The position numbers were made by a program, and so were the translations under genes. Positions 34,263 to 46,141 of a DNA stretch of 64,000 nt are shown piece by piece. Source of the stretch: Pseudomonadota bacterium (GTDB lineage: Bacteria > Pseudomonadota > Gammaproteobacteria > Burkholderiales > Burkholderiaceae_C); NCBI GenBank assembly GCA_018242005.1, contig JAFECU010000313.1, positions 1 through 64,000 on the forward strand. Reading direction: 5' to 3'. Below the pieces are notes generated by a model. That model ran no database searches. It had not been told where the DNA came from and was given only the letters and a program-made list of their open reading frames with translations. The stretch's first letter is position 1. Every line of letters begins with the position of its first letter.

Positions 34263-35278
34263 GCATTGAGCAGCGTGCGCAGCGCCTCGCGCCGGTGGCC
34301 GTCGCGGCCCGTCACGGGCGCGGCATGCCAGAGCGCATGCACGATGGCCTGTTCCACGCTGTCGGCGCCGGCCTGGAACAAGGGGTCGAGCCGCGCCTCG
34401 TGCACCATGGCCACGGCGGGCATGGTGTCCTCGGGCCGCTGCGGCAGAGTGTAGGCGGTGGAGAAGGCCAGTGCGATGTCGCCGCTGCCATGGCCATAGA
34501 CCGAACCGGTGCGCGCCAGGCCCGCAGCCGCGCGCAGCGCCAGGCGCCGGAGCTGGCGCGCGTCCAGCGGCGCGTCGGTGGCCAGCACCATGATGATCGA
34601 GCCCTTCTCGGTCTCGGGCCGCGCGGGTGCCAGGCGCGGGCCCAGTGGCACGCCGCCCCAGAGCAGATTCGCCTGCACGCCGTAGTTGGCCAACACCAAT
34701 GCGCCCACGGTGTACCGCGCGCCGCCGGCAAGCTGCGCCTGGCGCGAGGCCGTGCCTATGCCGCCCTTGAGCTGAAAGCTCGACATGCCACGGCCCGCGC
34801 CCACCGCGCCCTGCGCCACCTCGGCGCTCGCGTCAGCACAGGCCTGGTCGTAGTGTGCGGCCGTGACGGCCATGCGCTGGATGTCGTTGAGGTAACCGTC
34901 GTTGCATTCGAGCACCAGCGGGTTCACCGTGGACCATCGGCGGCCGACCTCGGCGTTGGCGGCAATGCAGCGGGCGATCTGCGCCTGGGCCACAGCCGGC
35001 ACCGAGAAGGTGTTGGTCAGCGCGATCGGCGTCTCCAGCTGGCCCAGCTCTTCGAGCTGCACCAGTCCCACGCTCTTGCCAAAGCCGTTGATCACGGCGG
35101 CGGCGGCGGGCACCTTGTGCAGAAAGGGATCGAGCCCATGCGGGTGGATCACGGTGACGCCGGTCTGCACCGGCCCGTCTGCCAGCGTGGCGTGGCCGAC
35201 GCTGACGCCCGCCACGTCGCTGATGGCGTCGCGCGCGCCGGGCTGCAGCCGGCCGATGCGGGGGGGCTGGTCCATCAT
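34250..35278 (-). CDS. P1-family (S58) aminopeptidase, DmpA-like
   Basis: DmpA-type enzymes are self-cleaving N-terminal nucleophile peptidases that release L- or D-amino acids, including beta-alanyl groups. The 342-residue product has the N-terminal [12 protein letters not shown] motif, [28 protein letters not shown] and the expected cleavage/nucleophile motif with Ser in [16 protein letters not shown] (about residue 240). It begins within the gsiD-like stop codon (ATGA), showing that the peptidase is part of the transporter operon. Confidence 0.93.
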   Translation of the reverse strand: MMDQPPRIGRLQPGARDAISDVAGVSVGHATLADGPVQTGVTVIHPHGLDPFLHKVPAAAAVINGFGKSVGLVQLEELGQLETPIALTNTFSVPAVAQAQIARCIAANAEVGRRWSTVNPLVLECNDGYLNDIQRMAVTAAHYDQACADASAEVAQGAVGAGRGMSSFQLKGGIGTASRQAQLAGGARYTVGALVLANYGVQANLLWGGVPLGPRLAPARPETEKGSIIMVLATDAPLDARQLRRLALRAAAGLARTGSVYGHGSGDIALAFSTAYTLPQRPEDTMPAVAMVHEARLDPLFQAGADSVEQAIVHALWHAAPVTGRDGHRREALRTLLNAMKT

Positions 35279-36174
35279 GTCTGGCGGTCGATCTTGGGGT
35301 CGAGTGCGTCGCGCAGGCCGTCGCCCAGCAGGTTGAAGGCCAGCACGGTCAGGAAGATCGCCAGGCTGGGGAACAGCGCCACGTGCGGCGCGTTGACCAT
35401 GTCGGCGCGCGCCTCGTTGAGCATGGCACCCCATTCGGGCGTGGGCGGCTGCGCGCCCATGCCCAGGAAGGACAGACTTGCGGCGGTGATGATGGAGGTG
35501 CCCACGCGCATCGTGAAGTAGACGACGATGGACGAGATCGTGCCCGGCAGGATGTGGCGCGCGAGGATGGTGAAATCGTTCGCGCCAATGCTCTGCGCCG
35601 ACTCGATATAGGTCATGTGCTTGAGCACCAGCGTGTTGCCGCGCACCAGGCGCGCAAACGCCGGCACGCTGAACACGGCCACGGCGACGATGACGTTGGT
35701 CATGCTCGAACCCAGGATGGCCACCACGCCCAGCGCCAGCAGGATGCCGGGGAAGGCGAACAGCACGTCGGAGATGCGCGAGACGATGCGGTCCCACCAG
35801 CCCTCGTAGTAGCCAGCGAGCAGGCCCAGCGTCGTGCCGATGACGCAGCCTATCGCCACCGACAGAAAGCCCGCGGCCAGCGAGATGCGCGCGCCCATCA
35901 GGATGCGGCTGAAGATGTCGCGCCCGAGCGGATCGACGCCGAACCAGTGCATGGCCGATGGGCCCTCGTTGAGGCGGTCGTAGTCGAAGAAGTTCTCGGC
36001 ATCGAACGGCGACAGCCAGGGCGCGAACACGGCCACGGCCACCAGCAGCAGCACGAACACCAGGGCCACGACGGCCACATGCTGCTTCTTGAACTTGCGC
36101 CAGAACTCGCGCCAGGGCGTGCGGATGGTGGGTGTGCCGGCGGCGGCCACGGGTGCGGAAGAGGTCGTGGTCAT
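35275..36174 (-). CDS. gsiD: peptide/glutathione ABC transporter permease (GsiD-like)
   Basis: The 299-residue protein is a DppC-type inner-membrane permease with about six segments. It has the N-terminal [17 protein letters not shown] arm and the cytoplasmic EAA loop region ([23 protein letters not shown]) that contacts the ATPase. Gene order iaaA, ATPase fusion, binding protein, two permeases equals E. coli iaaA-gsiABCD, so a glutathione or similar peptide importer is the best reading. It follows gsiC by seven bases and overlaps the DmpA gene. Confidence 0.9.
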   Translation of the reverse strand: MTTTSSAPVAAAGTPTIRTPWREFWRKFKKQHVAVVALVFVLLLVAVAVFAPWLSPFDAENFFDYDRLNEGPSAMHWFGVDPLGRDIFSRILMGARISLAAGFLSVAIGCVIGTTLGLLAGYYEGWWDRIVSRISDVLFAFPGILLALGVVAILGSSMTNVIVAVAVFSVPAFARLVRGNTLVLKHMTYIESAQSIGANDFTILARHILPGTISSIVVYFTMRVGTSIITAASLSFLGMGAQPPTPEWGAMLNEARADMVNAPHVALFPSLAIFLTVLAFNLLGDGLRDALDPKIDRQT

Positions 36175-36181
36175 GTGCGGC

Positions 36182-37102
36182 TCACTTGTAGCGGATGGTG
36201 GGGTTGATGAAGCCGTAGGCCATGTCCACCACCAGGTTGATCAGGATGAACTCCAGCGAGAACAGCAGCACCAGCATCTGGATCACGGGGTAGTCGCGCA
36301 TGTTCACCGCGTCTACCAGCAGGCGCCCCAGGCCCGGCCAGTTGAACACCGCCTCGACGACGATGGAGCCGCCGAGCAGAAAGCCGAACTGCAGACCCAT
36401 CATGGTCACGACCGGAATCAGGGCGTTCCTCAGGCAGTGCTTGAGCACGACGACGCGCTCGTTCAGTCCCTTGGCGCGGGCCGTGCGCACGAAGTCCTCC
36501 TGCACCACCTCGACAAACGATGCGCGCGTGAAGCGCGCCATCACCGCGGCCACGGCCGCGCCCAGCGTGAGCGAGGGCAGAACGTAGTGGCGCCAGGAGT
36601 CCGCCCCCACGGTGGGCAGCCAGCCGAGCTGCACAGAGAACACCTGCATCAGCATCATGCCCAGCGCAAAGGCCGGAAACGAGATGCCCGAAACCGCCAG
36701 CGTCATGCCCAGGCGGTCGGGCCAGCGGTTGCGGTACACGGCCGAGACGATGCCTATGCCCATGCCGAACACCACCGACCAGGCCATGCTGGAGAGGGTG
36801 AGCAGCAGCGTGGGCATGAAGCGCTCGCCGATCTCGGCCGCGACCGGCCGGCGCGTGCGCATGGAGGTGCCGAAGTCACCCTGCACCATGCGCGTGAAGA
36901 AATGCACGAACTGCTCGGGCAGGGGCTTGTCCAGGCCCAGGTCCTTGCGCACCAGCTGCACCGTGGCCTCGTCGGCATCGGGGCCTGCGGCCAGGCGCGC
37001 GGGGTCGCCCGGCAGCATGTGCACGAACAGGAACACCAGCACGGCCACGATGAGCAGCGTGGGCAGCAGGCCCATCAGGCGTTTGAGGAAGTAGTTCAGC
37101 AT
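36182..37102 (-). CDS. gsiC: peptide/glutathione ABC transporter permease (GsiC-like)
   Basis: The 306-residue protein is a DppB-type permease starting [20 protein letters not shown], with about six membrane segments and the EAA loop [27 protein letters not shown]. It forms the membrane channel with the GsiD-like partner encoded seven bases downstream. A 63-bp gap with a GC-rich hairpin separates it from the binding-protein gene and may lower expression of the permeases relative to that abundant protein. Confidence 0.92.
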   Translation of the reverse strand: MLNYFLKRLMGLLPTLLIVAVLVFLFVHMLPGDPARLAAGPDADEATVQLVRKDLGLDKPLPEQFVHFFTRMVQGDFGTSMRTRRPVAAEIGERFMPTLLLTLSSMAWSVVFGMGIGIVSAVYRNRWPDRLGMTLAVSGISFPAFALGMMLMQVFSVQLGWLPTVGADSWRHYVLPSLTLGAAVAAVMARFTRASFVEVVQEDFVRTARAKGLNERVVVLKHCLRNALIPVVTMMGLQFGFLLGGSIVVEAVFNWPGLGRLLVDAVNMRDYPVIQMLVLLFSLEFILINLVVDMAYGFINPTIRYK

Positions 37103-37118
37103 AGGGATAGGGACATGG

Positions 37119-37160
37119 GGCTGGCGCGCCCTCTCCCGCGGACGGGAGAGGGCCGGGGGA
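37119..37160. repeat. GC-rich hairpin between binding-protein and permease genes
   Basis: CCCTCTCCCGCGGACGGGAG-AGGG forms a long stem of the same type as at 6738-6832 and 15162-15274. Between gsiB and gsiC it could stabilise the upstream mRNA end or reduce read-through. Confidence 0.65.
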
Positions 37161-37165
37161 GGGCC

Positions 37166-38710
37166 TTACTTCAGCGCGATCTCGCCGCTGTTGATGTTGC
37201 CGTCGGGCATGGCGTAGACGCCGCTCAGCCGCTTGGCGTGGGCGTACAGGATGTCGTCGGTGACCAGCGGGATGCGCGGCAGGTCCTTCATGAGCTGCTC
37301 CTGCACGGTCTTGTAGAGGTCGGCGCGCTCGGCGCTGTCGGTGGTCACCAGTGCCTTGGCAATGTCGCCGTCCACGACGGGATTGCTGTAGAAGGACATG
37401 TTGTTGAGCTTGGGCGCCCACGACTCGGTGGCAAACAGGGGGCGCAACGCCCAGTCGGCTTCGCCCGTGGAGGACGACCAGCCCGTGTAATACAGGCGCA
37501 CCTTGGCAGTCTTGGGGTCAGGCCAGGCGTCCACCCACTCGGTGCGCTGGCCCACCTCGAGTGCCTGCACCTGCAGCTTGATGCCCACCTGCTGCAGCTG
37601 CTGCTGCACCAGCTGCAGCACCTTCTGCGTGGTGGTGTTGTTGTAGGCGCCCCAGAGCGTGGACTCGAAACCGTTGGGGTAACCGGCCTCCTTGAGCAGC
37701 TCGCGCGCCTTCTGCGGGTTGTAGGCAATGGGGGCCATCTTCACCGCGTACTGGATGCCCTGGGGCACGATGCCCTGGGCCGGGAAGGCGTAGCCGCCGA
37801 AGGCCACCTTGGCGATGGCCTCCTTGTTCACGGCGTAGGCGATGGCCTGGCGCACCTTGGGGTTGTCATAGGGCTTTTGCAGCACGTTCATGGCCAGGAA
37901 ACGCACGATGATGGACGGCGTGCTCACGACATCGATCTTGTCGTTCTTCTTGAGGTTGGCCGCCTGCTCGTAGGGCAGGGGGTAGACGAAATCGGCCTCG
38001 CCGGTCTGCACCATGGCGGCGCGCGTGGCGTTCTCCAGCACCGGCTTCCAGCTCACCTGGTCCACCTTGGGATAGCCCTTCTTCCAGTAGCCCGCGAACT
38101 TCTTGCCGACGATGGCCTCGGTCTGCTTCCATTCGACGAACTCGAACGGGCCCGTGCCCACGGGGTGGAAGGCGATGTCCTTGTTGCCCCACTTCTGCAG
38201 CGCGGCGGGCGAGATCATCGCGGCCGAGGCGTGGGCCAGCGAGTTGATGAAGGGCGCGAAGGGCTCCTTGAGCGTGACGCGCAGGGTCTGCGGGTTCACG
38301 GCCTCGACCTTGGCGATGCGGTTGAACTGCGTGGCGCGCAGCAGGCGGTTGTCGGGGTTCATGACGCGGTCGAGGTTGGCCTTGGCCGCGGCGGCGTTGA
38401 AGTCGGTGCCGTCGTGGAACTTCACGCCCTGGCGCAGCTTGAAGGTGTAGACCAGGCCGTCCTTGGACATCTCATAGCCCTCGGCCAGCACGTTCCTGAC
38501 CTTCAGGTCCTTGTCGAACTCGAACAGGCCCTCGTAGAAGCTCTTGGTCACGGCCGTGGTCAGCGTGGTGTTGGTGTTGTAGGGGTCCAGTGTCTCGGGC
38601 TGGCCGCCGATGGCCAGCACGGCGTTGCCGGCGGCCAGAGCGCCCGTGGATGCGGCCGCGATGGCCAGGGCCAGCAGGCTGCGGCGAAAGGTGACTTGGG
38701 TCTGCTTCAT
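37166..38710 (-). CDS. gsiB: peptide/glutathione-binding periplasmic protein (GsiB-like)
   Basis: The 514-residue product is a family-5 solute-binding protein: signal peptide MKQTQVTFRRSLLALAIAAASTGALA, then the hallmark early segment LDPYNTNTTLTTAVTKSFYEGLFEFD and LRQGVKFHDGTDFNA. Its length and neighbourhood agree with E. coli GsiB (glutathione binding). It delivers ligand to the GsiCD channel. A ligand range wider than glutathione is possible given the nearby D- and iso-peptidases. Confidence 0.9.
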   Translation of the reverse strand: MKQTQVTFRRSLLALAIAAASTGALAAGNAVLAIGGQPETLDPYNTNTTLTTAVTKSFYEGLFEFDKDLKVRNVLAEGYEMSKDGLVYTFKLRQGVKFHDGTDFNAAAAKANLDRVMNPDNRLLRATQFNRIAKVEAVNPQTLRVTLKEPFAPFINSLAHASAAMISPAALQKWGNKDIAFHPVGTGPFEFVEWKQTEAIVGKKFAGYWKKGYPKVDQVSWKPVLENATRAAMVQTGEADFVYPLPYEQAANLKKNDKIDVVSTPSIIVRFLAMNVLQKPYDNPKVRQAIAYAVNKEAIAKVAFGGYAFPAQGIVPQGIQYAVKMAPIAYNPQKARELLKEAGYPNGFESTLWGAYNNTTTQKVLQLVQQQLQQVGIKLQVQALEVGQRTEWVDAWPDPKTAKVRLYYTGWSSSTGEADWALRPLFATESWAPKLNNMSFYSNPVVDGDIAKALVTTDSAERADLYKTVQEQLMKDLPRIPLVTDDILYAHAKRLSGVYAMPDGNINSGEIALK

Positions 38711-38744
38711 GGAGGGACTCCCGGTTGGTGAAAGAACGGTTGTT

Positions 38745-38787
38745 AGAAAAAAGATAGCTGCTTGCGCTTGACCGGCAATGGTTTCAT
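38745..38787 (-). repeat. dispersed repeat family B fragment
   Basis: AAAAAAGATAGCTGCTTGCG then CTTGACCGGCAATGG is the right half of the family B pattern in reverse (AATAGCTG..GCGCTTGA). It lies in the 89-bp gap between the ATPase and binding-protein genes. Confidence 0.5.
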
Positions 38788-38799
38788 GCCGATCTGCGT

Positions 38800-40674
<1,875 letters not shown>

Positions 40675-40690
40675 GTCGGGGCGGAGCCGG

Positions 40691-41689
40691 TCAGCGGTAG
40701 ATGAAGGATTCGGGTGCCTGGCCTATGCGCGCCAGGCCGCGGTACATGCCCTCGGTGTTGAAGGGCAGGCAGACGTTGCCCAGGCGATCGACGGCGATCA
40801 GCCCGCCCGTGCCGCCGATGGCGGCCAGGGCCTGGTGTACCACGGCCTCGCTGGCCTCGTGCAGCGTGGCGCCGCCGTGGGCCATGCGCGCGCAGACATC
40901 GTGCGCCGCGGCCACGCGGATGAAGCTCTCGCCATGGCCGGTGCAGGAGACGGCGGCCGTGCGGTTGTCGGCATAGGTGCCGGCGCCGATCAAGGGGCTG
41001 TCGCCCACGCGGCCCGGACGCTTGTTGGTCAGGCCGCCCGTCGAGGTGGCGGCCGCCAGCCGGCCCTGGGCGTCGAGCGCCACTGCCCCCACGGTGCCCA
41101 TCTTGCGGCCCTCGTGCAGCGGGCCCTCGGGCACGCGCGCGGCCAGCGCGGCAGCGCCGTCATGGTCCAGCACCGCGCCGGCGGCCTTGGCCTGCGCGGC
41201 GCGCAGCTGAGCCAGGCGCGGCGCGGTTGAAAAGTAGTCCGGATCGACCATGGCGAGGCCGGCGCGCTGCGCCAGGGCCTCGGCCTCGCTGCCTATCATC
41301 AGCACATGCTGGCCGTCCTGCTGCACGGCGCGCGCGGCCAGCACCGGGTTGCGCACGCGGTGCACGCCTGCCACGGCGCCGGCGGCCAGGTTGCTGCCGT
41401 CCATCACGGCGGCATCAAGTTCGTGCGTGGCCTCGGCCGTGAACACGGCGCCATGGCCGGCGTTGAACAGAGGACAGTCTTCGAGCGCCTGTACGGCCAC
41501 GCAGACGGCGTCCATGGCGCTGCCGCCCTCAGCCAGCACGGCCTGGCCCGCGCGCAGCACCTGCTGCAGCGCGGCGTGGTAGGCCCGCTCCTGCTCGGGG
41601 CTGATGTGGCTGCGCGTGAGCGTGCCGGCGCCGCCATGAATGGCGATGACGGGTGTGACGGTCGATGCGGTGGGTGGCATGGTCTTCAT
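40691..41689 (-). CDS. iaaA: isoaspartyl peptidase / type III L-asparaginase (IaaA)
   Basis: IaaA is an N-terminal nucleophile hydrolase that splits beta-aspartyl dipeptides and asparagine after self-cleavage. The 332-residue precursor has the early [11 protein letters not shown] motif and the cleavage site before Thr in [24 protein letters not shown] (Thr about 195), with [13 protein letters not shown] downstream. It begins within the stop codon of the RpiR-type regulator gene. The link to the gsi transporter genes repeats the E. coli order. Start at 41689 or three codons later. Confidence 0.94.
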   Translation of the reverse strand: MKTMPPTASTVTPVIAIHGGAGTLTRSHISPEQERAYHAALQQVLRAGQAVLAEGGSAMDAVCVAVQALEDCPLFNAGHGAVFTAEATHELDAAVMDGSNLAAGAVAGVHRVRNPVLAARAVQQDGQHVLMIGSEAEALAQRAGLAMVDPDYFSTAPRLAQLRAAQAKAAGAVLDHDGAAALAARVPEGPLHEGRKMGTVGAVALDAQGRLAAATSTGGLTNKRPGRVGDSPLIGAGTYADNRTAAVSCTGHGESFIRVAAAHDVCARMAHGGATLHEASEAVVHQALAAIGGTGGLIAVDRLGNVCLPFNTEGMYRGLARIGQAPESFIYR

Positions 41690-42597
41690 TCGGAGGCGTT
41701 GTGGGCGGCGGTGCGGCCCGCGCCGTGCAGCCAGGGCAGCACCGCCTCGGTCATGCGAGCGGCGTTTTGCAGCGTGCCGCGCGTGTGCAGCGCCACGGCG
41801 CTGACCAGGGCCTCGATCAGCGCCAGCACCGTGGTCTCGGAATTGGCCGCGTGGTAGCTTTCGGTCTTGGCGAACAGGCAGTGGTTGGCGAGCGGTGCGA
41901 GCGGCGAATGCGGCCCATCGGTCAGGACCAATATGGGCACGTCGCGCTCATGCGCCGCGCGCGTCAGCGCCACGCTGTCGCGCAGGTAGCGCGGAAAGCT
42001 GATGACGATGAGCAGGTCCTGCGCCGCCATGCGTGGCAGCTGGCGCGCGCCGTCAGTGGCGCCGGCCACGCTGGCGAGCAGGTGCACGCTGTCGCAGTGC
42101 ATGTCCAGACCGCGAGCCAGCATGCCGGCCAGCCAGCCCGAGGCGCCGTAGCCCATCACGTAGACGCGCCGTGCGCCGGCAACGGCCCGCACGGCGGCCT
42201 CGCAGGCCGAGGGATCGAGCGCGGCGCGCGTGGCGGCGATGTTGTTCTGGCTCTCGTCGAGCACGGCCAGGAAGGCGTCATGAGCACTGCCGGGCTTTTC
42301 CAGGCGCACGCGCATCTTCTCCACGGGCGCCAGCATGGCCTCGAAGCCCTTGACCAGCTCGGCGCGCAGCATGGGGTAGCCGCCCAGCCCGATGGCGCGC
42401 GCGAAGCGGTTGGCGGTCGCCACCGATACACCCACGGCCGCCGCCAGCTCGTCGATGGGCATGGTGGCGGCCTGCAACGGGTGCCTGAGCACATAGTCCG
42501 CGATCTGCTGGTGCGAGGGCGTGAGCTGCAGGCGCGCCTGTGCAATGCGCGTGGCGATCGTGAGCGGCTGCGGACGGGCTGGCACCGGCTTGGGCAT
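41686..42597 (-). CDS. RpiR-family transcriptional regulator (HTH-SIS)
   Basis: The 303-residue protein has the N-terminal RpiR helix-turn-helix (LTPSHQQIADYVLRHPLQAA through VSVATANRFARAIGLGGYP) and a C-terminal SIS domain that binds phosphorylated sugars (VYVMGYGASGWLAGMLA, about 144-160). Such proteins often control catabolism of amino sugars or cell-wall peptides. It opens the iaaA-gsi run and overlaps iaaA by 4 bases, so it likely regulates this cluster and itself. The effector is unknown. Confidence 0.92.
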   Translation of the reverse strand: MPKPVPARPQPLTIATRIAQARLQLTPSHQQIADYVLRHPLQAATMPIDELAAAVGVSVATANRFARAIGLGGYPMLRAELVKGFEAMLAPVEKMRVRLEKPGSAHDAFLAVLDESQNNIAATRAALDPSACEAAVRAVAGARRVYVMGYGASGWLAGMLARGLDMHCDSVHLLASVAGATDGARQLPRMAAQDLLIVISFPRYLRDSVALTRAAHERDVPILVLTDGPHSPLAPLANHCLFAKTESYHAANSETTVLALIEALVSAVALHTRGTLQNAARMTEAVLPWLHGAGRTAAHNASE

Positions 42598-42720
42598 GGG
42601 GGATGGAGACCGCGTTTGATAAAGAATTTACAAGCGAGAATGCTAAGGAAAATTTTCAATCATTCAAGCGCCAATCGAGGCTTTCAGGTCGGTAAAAACC
42701 CGTAGTCACATGTGCCGGCC

Positions 42721-42749
42721 AAGAAAAAAGGCCCGCGGTGCGGGCCTTT
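42721..42749 (-). terminator. intrinsic terminator after the upstream peptide-binding-protein gene
   Basis: On the minus strand AAAGGCCCGC and GCGGGCCTTT pair as ten base pairs around a three-base loop, and a U-rich tract (TTTTTTCTT) follows. It ends the transcript of the gene at 42769-44355 and so makes the RpiR-iaaA-gsi genes a separate unit. Confidence 0.85.
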
Positions 42750-42768
42750 GTGCCGGGGGCAAGACGGC

Positions 42769-44355
42769 TTACTTGATCGTCGTCCAGGTGGGCATGGGGC
42801 GGTCGTCGGCGCGGTGCACCGTGTCCACGTTGCTGCGCATGGCCCAGGGGCGGATCTGGTGGTGCAGCGGCAGGTAGTAATACTCGTCCTTGGTCAGTTT
42901 GCGCGCGTCGTTGAGCAGTGCATCGCGCTTGGGGATGTCCATTTCCACCTTGATCTGCTGGATCATGGCGTCGAGCTTGGGGTCGCTGAAGCGCCCGCCG
43001 TTGTAGACGCCCGCGGCCGTCTTGCCGTCCTTGGTGGACATGAGCGAATCGAGCGTGTAGAGGGCGTCGAACGTGGCCACGCCCCAGCCGAACAGGTAGG
43101 CGCTGACATCGCTGTTCATCACGCGCGTGACGAACTGGGCCATGGGCGCGGTCTGCAGCTGCGTCTTGACGCCGATGCGCGTCCACATGGCGGTGACGGC
43201 CTGGCAGATGGCCTCGTCGTTCACGTAGCGGTCATTGGGGCAGTCCAGGCGCAGCGAAAAGCCCTGCGGATAGCCGGCGTCGGCCAGCAGCTTCTTGGCG
43301 GCCTCCACGTCGTATTTGGCGGCGCGCTCGTCGAGCTGCTTGCTCCAGCCATGGACCATGGGCGCGACCATCACGCCGGCGTTGATGGACAGGCCGCGCA
43401 TGGTGTTGCGGTGGATGGAGGCGATGTCGATGGCCTGGTACATGGCCTGGCGCACGCGCTTGTCCTTGAGCGGGTTCTTGCCCGGAGTGCCGGCGCCGGG
43501 CAGTTCGTCACGGTACTGGTCCAGGCCGAGGTAGATGGTGCGGTTCTCGGTGCCTTCGATAAGCTTGAGCTTGGAATCGGCCTTGATGCGTGCCAGGTCC
43601 TGCGGCGGTGGATCGACGACGAAGTCCACCTGGCCCGAGACCAGCGCCGCCGTGCGCGTGGCGGCCGATTTGATGGGCGTGAACACCACCTCATCGATAT
43701 TGCCCTTGGGCTTGTCCCACCAGCCGTCGTTCTTCTTGAGCGTCAGCTTCTGGTCGGGCTGCCAGCTCACGAGCGAGAAAGGGCCGGTGCCGTTGGCGTT
43801 GCGCGAGGCGTAGCTTTCTTCCTTGCCAGCGTAGTCCTGAGATTTCATGGAGTTGTGCTTCTCGGCCCAGGCCTTGTTCATGATGCGCGCCTCGGTGAGC
43901 TCGCGCAGCAGGATGGGGTTGGGGCCCTTGAGGAACAGGTCCACGGTGTGGTCATCCACCTTCTTGACCTCCTTGACGCTTTGCACCGCGCTCATCATGT
44001 TGGACGGCGCCTGGCCCGCGCGAGTGAGCGAGAACACGACATCGTCGGCCGTGAATGGCGCACCGTCATGGAATTTGACGCCGCGGCGCAGCTCGAAGCG
44101 TACCTGCGTGGGCGAGATCTGCGTCCACTTCGTCGCCAGCGCTGGCTCGGTGTTGTACTTGGCGTCATAGCGCACCAAGCCCTCGTAGATCTGCTGCAGG
44201 AAGGCGTGCGTGGTCTGGTGGTTCTGCGCGTGGGGGTCGATGGTGAGAATGTCGTTGGCGCCGGCCCAGCGCAGGGTCGCCGCGTCCGCGGCTCCCCAGG
44301 CCATGAGCGCGGCGGCCGCCACCATGCCCAGCTTGAGTGTCATTCTCTGCATCAT
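42769..44355 (-). CDS. peptide ABC transporter periplasmic binding protein (family 5)
   Basis: The 528-residue product has a signal peptide (MMQRMTLKLGMVAAAALMAWGAADA) and a family-5 solute-binding fold with ILTIDPHAQNHQTTHAFLQQ and LRRGVKFHDGAPFTADDVVF. It is a second peptide-type binding protein with no transporter genes of its own, and it is transcriptionally separated by terminators on both sides. It may feed the gsi-like permeases with another ligand. The longer frame to 44433 has no signal-peptide sense, so the start is set at 44355. Confidence 0.9.
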   Translation of the reverse strand: MMQRMTLKLGMVAAAALMAWGAADAATLRWAGANDILTIDPHAQNHQTTHAFLQQIYEGLVRYDAKYNTEPALATKWTQISPTQVRFELRRGVKFHDGAPFTADDVVFSLTRAGQAPSNMMSAVQSVKEVKKVDDHTVDLFLKGPNPILLRELTEARIMNKAWAEKHNSMKSQDYAGKEESYASRNANGTGPFSLVSWQPDQKLTLKKNDGWWDKPKGNIDEVVFTPIKSAATRTAALVSGQVDFVVDPPPQDLARIKADSKLKLIEGTENRTIYLGLDQYRDELPGAGTPGKNPLKDKRVRQAMYQAIDIASIHRNTMRGLSINAGVMVAPMVHGWSKQLDERAAKYDVEAAKKLLADAGYPQGFSLRLDCPNDRYVNDEAICQAVTAMWTRIGVKTQLQTAPMAQFVTRVMNSDVSAYLFGWGVATFDALYTLDSLMSTKDGKTAAGVYNGGRFSDPKLDAMIQQIKVEMDIPKRDALLNDARKLTKDEYYYLPLHHQIRPWAMRSNVDTVHRADDRPMPTWTTIK

Positions 44356-44394
44356 CGGTAGGTCTCCTTGGGTGTTGATCTGTTCATGGTACCC

Positions 44395-44428
44395 AAAAAG
44401 ACAACGGCCGCTGACGCGGCCGTTGTCT
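44395..44428 (-). terminator. intrinsic terminator after yidC
   Basis: ACAACGGCCGC and GCGGCCGTTGT form a perfect 11-bp stem with a four-base loop; on the minus strand it is followed by a short U tract. It ends the rpmH-rnpA-yidD-yidC transcript 19 bases after the yidC stop. Confidence 0.88.
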
Positions 44429-44446
44429 CTCATGCGCTGGAACAGA

Positions 44447-46141
44447 TCAGCGGAACTTGGGCAGGTTGAACTGCGGTGGCACGCCCATGCGGCGGTTGAT
44501 GATCCACTGCTGGGCGATGGACAGGATGTTGTTCGTCAGCCAGTACAGCACCAGGCCGGCCGGGAAGAAGAAGAACATCACGCTGAACATCAGCGGCATG
44601 ATCCACATCATCTTGGCCTGCATGGGATCGGGCGGCGCCGGGTTGAGCGCCGTCTGCAGCAGCGAGCTGGCCGTCATCAAGAGCGGCAGGATGAAGAACG
44701 GGTCGGGCGCGGACAGGTCGTGGATCCAGCCAATCCAGGGCGCGCCACGCATCTCGACGCTGGACAGCAGCACCCAGTAGAGCGCGATGAATACCGGGAT
44801 CTGGATCACGATGGGCAGGCAGCCGCCCATGGGATTGACCTTTTCCTCGCGGTAGATGCGCATCATCTCCTGCTGCATCTGCTGTGGCTTGTCCTTGAGG
44901 CGCTCGCGCATTTCCTGAATGCGCGGGTTGATGGCCTTCATCTTGGCCATGCTGGCGTAGGCCTTGGCATTGAGCCAGTAGAAAGCGACCTTCAGCAGCA
45001 CCACCAGCGCCACGATGGACCAGCCCCAGTTGGCAATCACCTTGTGCAGCTGCTCCAACAGCCAGTACAGGCGCTTGGCCAGGATGGTGAGCCAGCCATA
45101 GTCCTTGACCAGTTCCAGGCCGGGGGCGAGTTTTTCCAGCAGCGTCTCGATCTCGGGGCCGGCAAACAGGCGCGCGTCCAGGGTTTTGGACTGGCCGGGG
45201 GCAATCTCGCCCAGCGGCGTGATCATGCCGACGGCGTACAGGTTGGTATCCACCTTGCGCACGAACAGGTCGCGCGCCACGCCATCGGCCAGCAGCCAGG
45301 CAGAGGCAAAGTAATGCTGCACCATGGCCACGTAGCCATTGGTGGAGGACTTGTCTATCTCGGCCTTGCCGCTCTCTATGTCCTTGAACTCCACCTTGTG
45401 GTACTTCTTGGCCTCGGTGTAGACGGCCGGACCGGTGAAGGTGGAATAGAACGAGGACTCGCCCGGCGGCTTGTTGCCGTCACGCACCAGCTGCAGGTAC
45501 AGCTGCGGCGACACCGGGGTCGTGCCGGTGTTCACCACCTCGTGGCGCACGGCAATGGCGTAGGCACCGCGCCTGAGCGTCCAGGTCTTGACCAGCTTCA
45601 CGCCGCCCAGGTCGGGCGACTCGAAACGCACCTGCAGTTCGTTCTCGCCATCCTTGAGCTCACGCGGCCCCGGCATCGGTTTCATGGGCGTCTTGTGCGT
45701 AGGGAAGGCGCCGCCGATCAGACCCGTCTGCGCCACGTAGACGCGCTTGGCGCTTTCATCGAGCAGCAAGAAGGGCTTGGGGTCGGTTGCCGACTCCGGG
45801 TACTTGAGCAACTCGCCCTCCACCAGCGAACCGCCCTCGGTATCGAAGGCCAGGCGCAGCACATCGGTGCTGACCGTTATGCGCTCATGCGCACTGGCCG
45901 TGGGCGGCACCGCAGCACCGGTCGGAGGCTGCTCCACCGCACCGGGCGTGGCGCTGCTGGCCACGGGCACGCTGGCTGCGCCGGCCGCGGACGCAGGAGC
46001 CGCCGGCGCCACGGCCGTCTGGGCCGAGGGGCTCGGGAAGAAGGTGGCCTTGTGGCCGTTATGGATCTGCCACTTGTCCCACAGCAAAACCATGGAAAAG
46101 CCAAAGATCACCCACAGAATGGTGCGGCGGATGTCGTTCAT
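44447..46141 (-). CDS. yidC: membrane protein insertase YidC
   Basis: YidC inserts and folds inner-membrane proteins alone or with SecYEG. The 564-residue product is of the long Gram-negative type: first membrane segment (RRTILWVIFGFSMVLLW), a large periplasmic beta-sandwich P1 (about 55-345), then five C-terminal segments with the hydrophilic groove (AKMKAINPRIQEMRERLKD cytoplasmic helix). It ends with RRMGVPPQFNLPKFR. It overlaps yidD by 4 bases. Gene order is the usual origin-proximal one. Confidence 0.97.
   Translation of the reverse strand: MNDIRRTILWVIFGFSMVLLWDKWQIHNGHKATFFPSPSAQTAVAPAAPASAAGAASVPVASSATPGAVEQPPTGAAVPPTASAHERITVSTDVLRLAFDTEGGSLVEGELLKYPESATDPKPFLLLDESAKRVYVAQTGLIGGAFPTHKTPMKPMPGPRELKDGENELQVRFESPDLGGVKLVKTWTLRRGAYAIAVRHEVVNTGTTPVSPQLYLQLVRDGNKPPGESSFYSTFTGPAVYTEAKKYHKVEFKDIESGKAEIDKSSTNGYVAMVQHYFASAWLLADGVARDLFVRKVDTNLYAVGMITPLGEIAPGQSKTLDARLFAGPEIETLLEKLAPGLELVKDYGWLTILAKRLYWLLEQLHKVIANWGWSIVALVVLLKVAFYWLNAKAYASMAKMKAINPRIQEMRERLKDKPQQMQQEMMRIYREEKVNPMGGCLPIVIQIPVFIALYWVLLSSVEMRGAPWIGWIHDLSAPDPFFILPLLMTASSLLQTALNPAPPDPMQAKMMWIMPLMFSVMFFFFPAGLVLYWLTNNILSIAQQWIINRRMGVPPQFNLPKFR

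Noticed and set aside
36089-38731. 880-residue plus-strand open frame opposite the gsiB and gsiC genes
   Set aside because: Composition typical of antisense frames (Gly/His/Val-rich, no domain); the transporter genes are unambiguous.
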